Below, piece after piece: positions 59,354 through 64,000 of a stretch of DNA of 64,000 nucleotides; the stretch's first letter is position 1; each line of letters opens with the position of its first letter. Where the stretch lies: the NCBI RefSeq assembly GCF_014529535.1, contig NW_023503296.1, positions 496,001 through 560,000 of the forward strand, read 5' to 3'. The stretch comes from Bradysia coprophila (lineage: Eukaryota > Arthropoda > Insecta > Diptera > Sciaridae). The notes beneath the pieces are model-generated. The model searched no databases and was not told where the DNA came from. It worked only from the letters and a program-made list of their open reading frames with translations. Made by a program: the position numbers and the translations under genes.

Positions 59354-60171
59354 ATTATTTACAATTTTACACGGCGGTTGTTTGTGTTGTTAATCCAGAG
59401 GTCGTATACTGCTTTAACAATGTCCTGTATCTCACCAATACCAAAGCACTACAGCGAATTAACAAGGAAACTTTGTTTGTGTTTACAATTGAATTGACTA
59501 GAGCGTCATGCGACGTATGCATGAATTTAAACGGCTTTCCGTCCCAACATTAAAATTCACTGCTACTGTTCAATGAAGAAGCGAAGCTGGAATAAAATGA
59601 ATTAGACCAAACCAAGTCGCTTGATATTGCGGGTAACTATTCAGAAAGAGATTTTTTTCGACAAGATCTTTCTCGATTTGGACAAAAATTTATTTAATGA
59701 CAAGAGGCATCGCAATCAGACCCACATCCAGATAGTAATCTCGGCAGATATTTAATGATCTCTTCAATATTTGAACTGATCAATTATTTCCTCGTAAATT
59801 CTTATGCATTCGGTAACGGCCATACCGCAATGAATGACGTTATCTACGAATTATCTATATTGACCTTCCCAGAACTTTATCCCTCATCCGACCATTGGCA
59901 TTAAGTATCGTTTGTGTGAGGTTAGCACGTAGATACAGATGATCGCTGGTTGTGTTCACGTCAGCGGTACTTTTTATGTACAGTTTTTATGCATTAAGTC
60001 ATTAACATATTGTCTTTCAAAGATCCTGTAAGGGTGAATGAACACCAAATATACGATGAGTAATTGGAAAGTTCGCTTCGAAGGTCCTTCAAGGATCGTT
60101 TCGGTTCGGTAAATGAAAAGGAAACTCGTACATTAGTAAGCATATGTTTAAATCTGTTCAATTCATCTACA

Positions 60172-60370
60172 GTTAGAGTTTGTGAGATTTGAGCATCAAT
60201 TTGCTTCAGCTGCTTTTCAGCTGATCCACACAAACAATCAAAACTATGTATACGGTTTTACAACTAACACACGCGCGCGAGTAGCAGATCCGTATAAACA
60301 GATTTTATTAAATGTGTGGATCAGCTGGAAAACAGCTGAAGCAAATTCATGCTGCAATTTCACTGACTTC
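60172..60370. mobile_element. MITE, CAGTGAAATTT family
   Basis: About 199 bp. Left TTTGCTTCAGCTGCTTTTCA then GCTGATCCACACA; right TGTGTGGATCAGCTGGAAAA then CAGCTGAAGCAAATTCATGC. Same family as 45341-45547. Confidence 0.65.
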
Positions 60371-60969
60371 TTAGGATAGACTGGATAGATTTCTTCGAAT
60401 CGTTAGAGTGAAAGTAACATTCTAGATATTCACTAGAATAATTGTTCAACGTAACCAATTTCCTGAGCAGTAGAGTGGGATAATATAAAGTTCTAGCGGA
60501 TGTTACAAATAGCACATTATCATGCATTTTACGAACAATATCAGGAAATCGTTGAGCAAATCGGGCATTAGGCGAAAGGCGAATTAGAATAGATTATGAA
60601 AATTTTTAAAGATTAGTTTCAATTTTCAAGGGAACACAATAACGCTAACCAAACCAGGACCTATTTTTGAGAAAAGGTCATCCTCGTTGAATTTTCTGAA
60701 AGTTTATTTTCCTAAATTCACACCGTAGGTGCGCTTCAAAATTTGAATTTCAGATGAACCAGTGAATAAAAAAATGAAAAATAAATTTCAACGCACTCTC
60801 ATATGAGAATATCGCGATTTGTCATTTTACAACGTTGCGTATGGATTGGTTTTTATTTCATACTTTTAATTTTGAATTTTCAGTGGACTTACGGCGTGAA
60901 TAAAAAAAAATTCAAGGAATTCACGGGGGCAGTGAGTAGATAGTTATCTTCATGACAAGGGCAAACTTG

Positions 60970-61150
60970 ACCTTTCATTTTTATCCCGAGTTTTCTAATG
61001 GATTTACATGCTTTTGAGTTCCCTAGGGTCGCAAATGGCTCATTACATTACGAGGGAAAACCAAAACAAATCTGTTCGGGAAATCACGGCATGCGATTAC
61101 AAAATAAGGGATAAAAAGTTGAAAAGTCCAGTTTTTGAGTGAATTTTGTT
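60970..61150. repeat. split copy of the GGGATAAAAAG foldback family
   Basis: CTTTCATTTTTATCCCGAGT at the left and AATAAGGGATAAAAAGTTGA at the right, with about 115 bp of other sequence between. Confidence 0.5.
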
Positions 61151-61299
61151 GATCAGATGTTAAGCCGAAAACGTTTTCGTGAGATTATTTAACTCGGATG
61201 AACAAACCTCCAAATCTCAAAAGCTCTTTTTAAAGCATGTAATAGTTATTTACGTATCGATTGAGTAGGCCGAAAGAGTTACGTATTAAGTTTTGTATG

Positions 61300-61379
61300 C
61301 TTGCTAAGAGGACCGAAAGTAAAGAAATGTCAATTGAAGGGGCGAAAGCGAAAGCTTTACTTTCGGTCCTCTTAGCAAG
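61300..61379. repeat. 80-bp hairpin with 25-bp perfect arms
   Basis: CTTGCTAAGAGGACCGAAAG then TAAAG, with the exact complement at the right end (ACTTTCGGTCCTCTTAGCAA then G). Confidence 0.75.
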
Positions 61380-61386
61380 CAAACAA

Positions 61387-61521
61387 ACCCATTAGAAACA
61401 TCGGGATAAAATAAATGAAAAGGCACGTTTTCGTGTGCTTGTTGACCTCTGCTTCGCCTCGGATCAAAAAACTTCACACAAAACTAGACGTTTCAACTTT
61501 TTATCCCTTGCCATGTAAATT
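61387..61521. repeat. foldback of the GGGATAAAAAG family
   Basis: Left CGGGATAAAATAAATGAAAA then GGCACGTTTTCGTGTG. Right ACGTTTCAACTTTTTATCCC. The middle CTTCGCCTCGGATCAAAAAA equals, in inverse, the segment at the right edge of the window. Confidence 0.6.
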
Positions 61522-61691
61522 TTGTGATCCGATGAAGGTTTATGAATGTAACAAGTTCCAAGTTTCTAGGACTGCATACGCGGGAAGGTCACACAGACCG
61601 ACATACCATCTCTGAACGTCCTTATGGCATAGTCATAACGACGGGTGATTTTTTTTGTATGAAAAGCCCAGCTATATTATTACCATGTTTG

Positions 61692-61873
61692 GTATTTTAT
61701 CCAATGAAAGTGTAAAACATGTATGGTCTATTGTTCGCCTGGAGGACATAACAATTTGACTTTCGTACTTAAACGCACTCATTTTCATATTATTTTGACA
61801 TAAAATGTGAGTGCGTTTAAGACGAATTCGCCAATCGACCATACCTGTTCTAGACTTTCATTGATTTTATCCG
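61692..61873. mobile_element. long palindromic foldback element
   Basis: About 180 bp. Outer arms carry TTATCCAATGAAAGTGTAAA / GACTTTCATTGATTTTATCC and TATGGTCTATTG / CAATCGACCATA. The centre pairs CTTAAACGCACTCATTTT with AAAATGTGAGTGCGTTTAAG. A partial copy is at 21929-22012. Confidence 0.65.
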
Positions 61874-62234
61874 CGTCAAAGTATTTGTTTTCTTCTGGGA
61901 TCCTGTGAACAGACGAACAAACTTTTAGAAAACGCTAGCCGGAAGTCATCTCTAGTTTTTGCTTTCAAATAATTGGATTAAAATTATATTATCAAAATGC
62001 AACTGACAACAGCGACAAAACCGAAAGTGGGCGTTCTCGTCACTTATTTATTTACTTAGTAAAGGCATGGTAAACAAAATTATTGCAAAATATACAAACT
62101 GTTTCGGTTGTAAACATATTTTTATGTGGAAAACATAAATTTTAAAAATCTTCTATTATTATCTTTCGTCTTAGTTCTAAAAGGAAAAAAATTGTTCAAA
62201 TACAGACGGATGGCGGACATTTTTATTTTTACAA

Positions 62235-63636
62235 TCACTCTCGTCGTCGTTTAGTTGGGGTTTCATCGGTTTCATCAGCATTCGTATGTTGGACGACTCC
62301 TGGTAAATTTCTGTGTGTCTACGGAGAAAAACGTAAATGGCTGTGAGTGGCCGTCAATTTAAATTTAGAAACAAAGGCTTAGAGTTTACCATTTCAGCCA
62401 AGTATCGTTTCACTCGTAGTCTCGCTGGAAACCCATGGTATTCTTCCGGAATATTCCGGCATATATTTTCCACATATTCTTGGTAAAGTTGGATCGATAT
62501 TACACCATTTTGTGATGTGGATGCAATGTTTGACCCATCCTTGAATTGAACATTAATTAATAAGATTTATGGTTTGATGGACGATGTCACAAAACGTTAC
62601 TTACGATCGTTGGTGGTTGTGCAACCGCAACAGATTGTGGGACGTCGGGAGACTTTACGATGTTAAACTTATCCTAAGAATTAACTACCGTCAATGATTG
62701 TATTTTTAAATGAATCGATACCGTTACTTACAATCTTTGGACTTTGCGTTGTTATACCACTCGTAGTAGCTTTTACGACTGACTCAGAAGCATCTGCCAT
62801 ATTGGAAGAATGACCAGCTGCAACCAAATTTTGCTTGATTACGCCACTTGTGGAAGCCTTTATGACTGGCTTAGAAGCTTCTACCACATGGGAATGATGG
62901 CCAGTTAGAATCGGACTTTGCTTGATTAAAATCTTTATGGCTGGCCTAGCAGCTTCTACCATATTGGTAGAATGACCAGCTGCAGCCCCACTTTGCGTGA
63001 TTTTACCACTCGTGGTAGCCCTTAGGACTAACTTGGGAGATTTTGACATATTGGACAAATTTTCAACTACAACCCAATTTTGCTTAGCTACACCACTTGT
63101 GGTAGTCTTTATGGCTGGCTTAGAAGCTTCAACCATATGGGAAGAATTACCAGTAACAATCGGAGAAGAGGAGCCAACAGCACCAGTTTTATCCTTAAAA
63201 AATTCGCAACCATAAATCATGCAACTTTGAAGTGAATTAATTTGTCACAACACTAAGCTTACAATGTGTACAATTGTGGCAGATTCTGCACTGGTTGTGG
63301 CTGCTGAAGTAGCTGTAGGAGCATCCACCATATTGGGAGATGTTACGCGTATGGCCGGATAATCGCCTGAGAAGAAAAAACAATTTTTTACATCCGCTTT
63401 TCGTTAAACATGGACATCTTTTCGAAGTGATCCTTTGAATTATAAATAAAATGACAACAAAAGCGAGAACATTCCTCTCCAAGTGCAAAGAGAATAAGCA
63501 ATCCAAACAACGGTATTTGCCTTACAGTAGAGAGTTTGAGCCAATCGATAGTATTTGCCTTACGGAAGACAATTTTTCCGTGTTTCTTATAAGGTAAGTC
63601 CAGTGAGCCGTTGTCATTGTATCTCCATTGTTTCAT
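62235..63636 (-). CDS. unrecognised 313-residue protein with five 29-residue repeats
   Basis: Six exons with GT and AG ends and matching phases: 63636-63564, 63366-63263, 63193-62732, 62673-62605, 62539-62390, 62318-62235. The N-terminus MKQWRYNDNGSLDLPYKKHG is compact and polar. A Ser/Thr/Ala-rich segment follows, then exon 3 with five imperfect repeats of 29 residues (one of 25) of the form S-P-I-x-T-G-H-S-S-H-M-V-E-A-S-K-P-x-I-K-x-x-T-S-G. The C-terminal part has a charged, probably helical region (SIQLYQEYVENICRNI, then FPARLRVKRYLAEM), an acidic stretch, and a basic end TPTKRRRE that could be a nuclear signal. No signal peptide or membrane segment. An AATAAA lies 8 bases after the stop. 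The ATG sits directly after a possible acceptor (CCTTACAG), so a 5' untranslated exon is likely. I recognise no family; function unknown. Confidence 0.8.
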
Positions 63637-63703
63637 CTGTAAGGCAAAGCAACACAGGCATACAATTGTTGTGTAGGTATGCGAAATTTTTCCTTACAGA
63701 TGA
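63631..63703. repeat. inverted repeat over the start of the repeat-protein gene
   Basis: TTTCATCTGTAAGG at 63631 pairs with CCTTACAGATGAAA ending near 63702. Read on the minus strand, the two arms supply a potential donor (CT|GTAAGG) and acceptor (CCTTACAG|ATG) flanking a 57-base candidate 5' UTR intron. Confidence 0.5.
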
Positions 63704-63924
63704 AAATTTCCCCTGTCAATGCACTTTGCTTACTTGCCTCACGGGAGAGAAAGAGATTGAGAAAATAGTAATACACATCGTGACCCTACTTTGCATCGAG
63801 TTGCATACAACGTTTTATGCCACAGAGGCATCTAAAGTTTGCAAATTTTGCATATTATGATGCTGAGTGGCATAAAATATAATTTTCTTGCTTGAGTTGG
63901 TTGATTAAAAGAAATTTCAACAAT
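63637..63924. other. region upstream of the repeat-protein gene
   Basis: About 290 bp expected to hold the promoter and 5' UTR of the minus-strand gene. A 101-codon plus-strand frame crosses it but runs antisense over exon 1 and has no recognisable content. Confidence 0.5.
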
Positions 63925-64000
63925 AGTATTTTACATGACTAGAGATAAAAAGATGAAAAGTAGAGTTGTCGTGTGAATTTTGTTGATCCGAGGCGAAGCC
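63925..64000. repeat. truncated copy of the GGGATAAAAAG foldback family at the window edge
   Basis: TTTACATGACTAGAGATAAA then AAGATGAAAAGTAGAGTTG and TGATCCGAGGCGAAGC match one half of the 61387-61521 element. The other half would lie beyond the right edge. Confidence 0.55.

Larger units (their letters stand above)
59354..62234. other. MED6 downstream spacer
   Basis: 2.9 kb between convergent genes. It contains the MITE at 60172-60370, foldbacks at 60970-61150, 61300-61379, 61387-61521 and 61692-61873, and no supported coding sequence. Confidence 0.6.

Noticed and set aside
63555-63860. 101-codon plus-strand frame near the right edge
   Set aside because: Antisense to exon 1 of the repeat-protein gene and crosses an inverted repeat; no recognisable content.

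Overview
This window is nuclear DNA of an insect, most likely a dipteran. The reasons are the close match of the slowpoke exons to the fly BK channel, many introns of 50-75 bp next to multi-kilobase ones, AT-rich non-coding sequence full of homopolymer runs, a fly-style ZAD zinc-finger protein, and a high load of short inverted-repeat (MITE-like) elements. I cannot name the species. A fungus-gnat or other nematoceran fits, but that is a guess. There is no bacterial or viral gene layout; all genes are spliced eukaryotic genes, except one possible single-exon ORF.

Layout. 1-20,446 (minus strand): 5' half of slowpoke (BK channel alpha subunit), with N-terminus, S0-S6 and pore in five exons, then three alternative 92-bp exons for the segment after S6. 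The rest of the gene lies off the left edge. 20,447-30,326: gene-free spacer with several MITE-like elements; the slo promoter and 5' exons are probably here. 30,327-40,905 (plus): POLA2, the B subunit of DNA polymerase alpha-primase, in seven exons. Its 7.1-kb second intron holds a small antisense ORF and several repeats. 40,906-44,045: repeats, a degenerate retropepsin-like ORF (minus) and a 21-bp minisatellite. 44,046-46,576 (plus): RPF2, a Brix-domain ribosome-assembly factor. 46,794-47,457 (minus): a BLVRB/SDR-type NAD(P)-binding protein, tail-to-tail with RPF2. 49,925-50,455 (minus): a small ZAD-domain protein with an acidic tail and no C2H2 fingers. 51,000-54,450: dense cluster of foldback elements, including one element inserted into another repeat with a readable 7-bp target duplication. 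54,685-55,361 (minus): NAA80-like GNAT acetyltransferase. 58,339-59,353 (plus): Mediator subunit MED6. 62,235-63,636 (minus): an unrecognised 313-residue protein with five imperfect 29-residue repeats, fully reconstructable from six exons.

The genes do not form a pathway. POLA2, RPF2, MED6, BLVRB and NAA80 are housekeeping genes (replication priming, 60S assembly, transcription, redox, N-terminal acetylation) beside a large neuronal and muscle ion-channel gene. The most interesting items are the slo exon triplet, the novel repeat-protein gene, the degenerate but apparently spliced retropepsin-like ORF, and the MITE families, some with several members inside the window.
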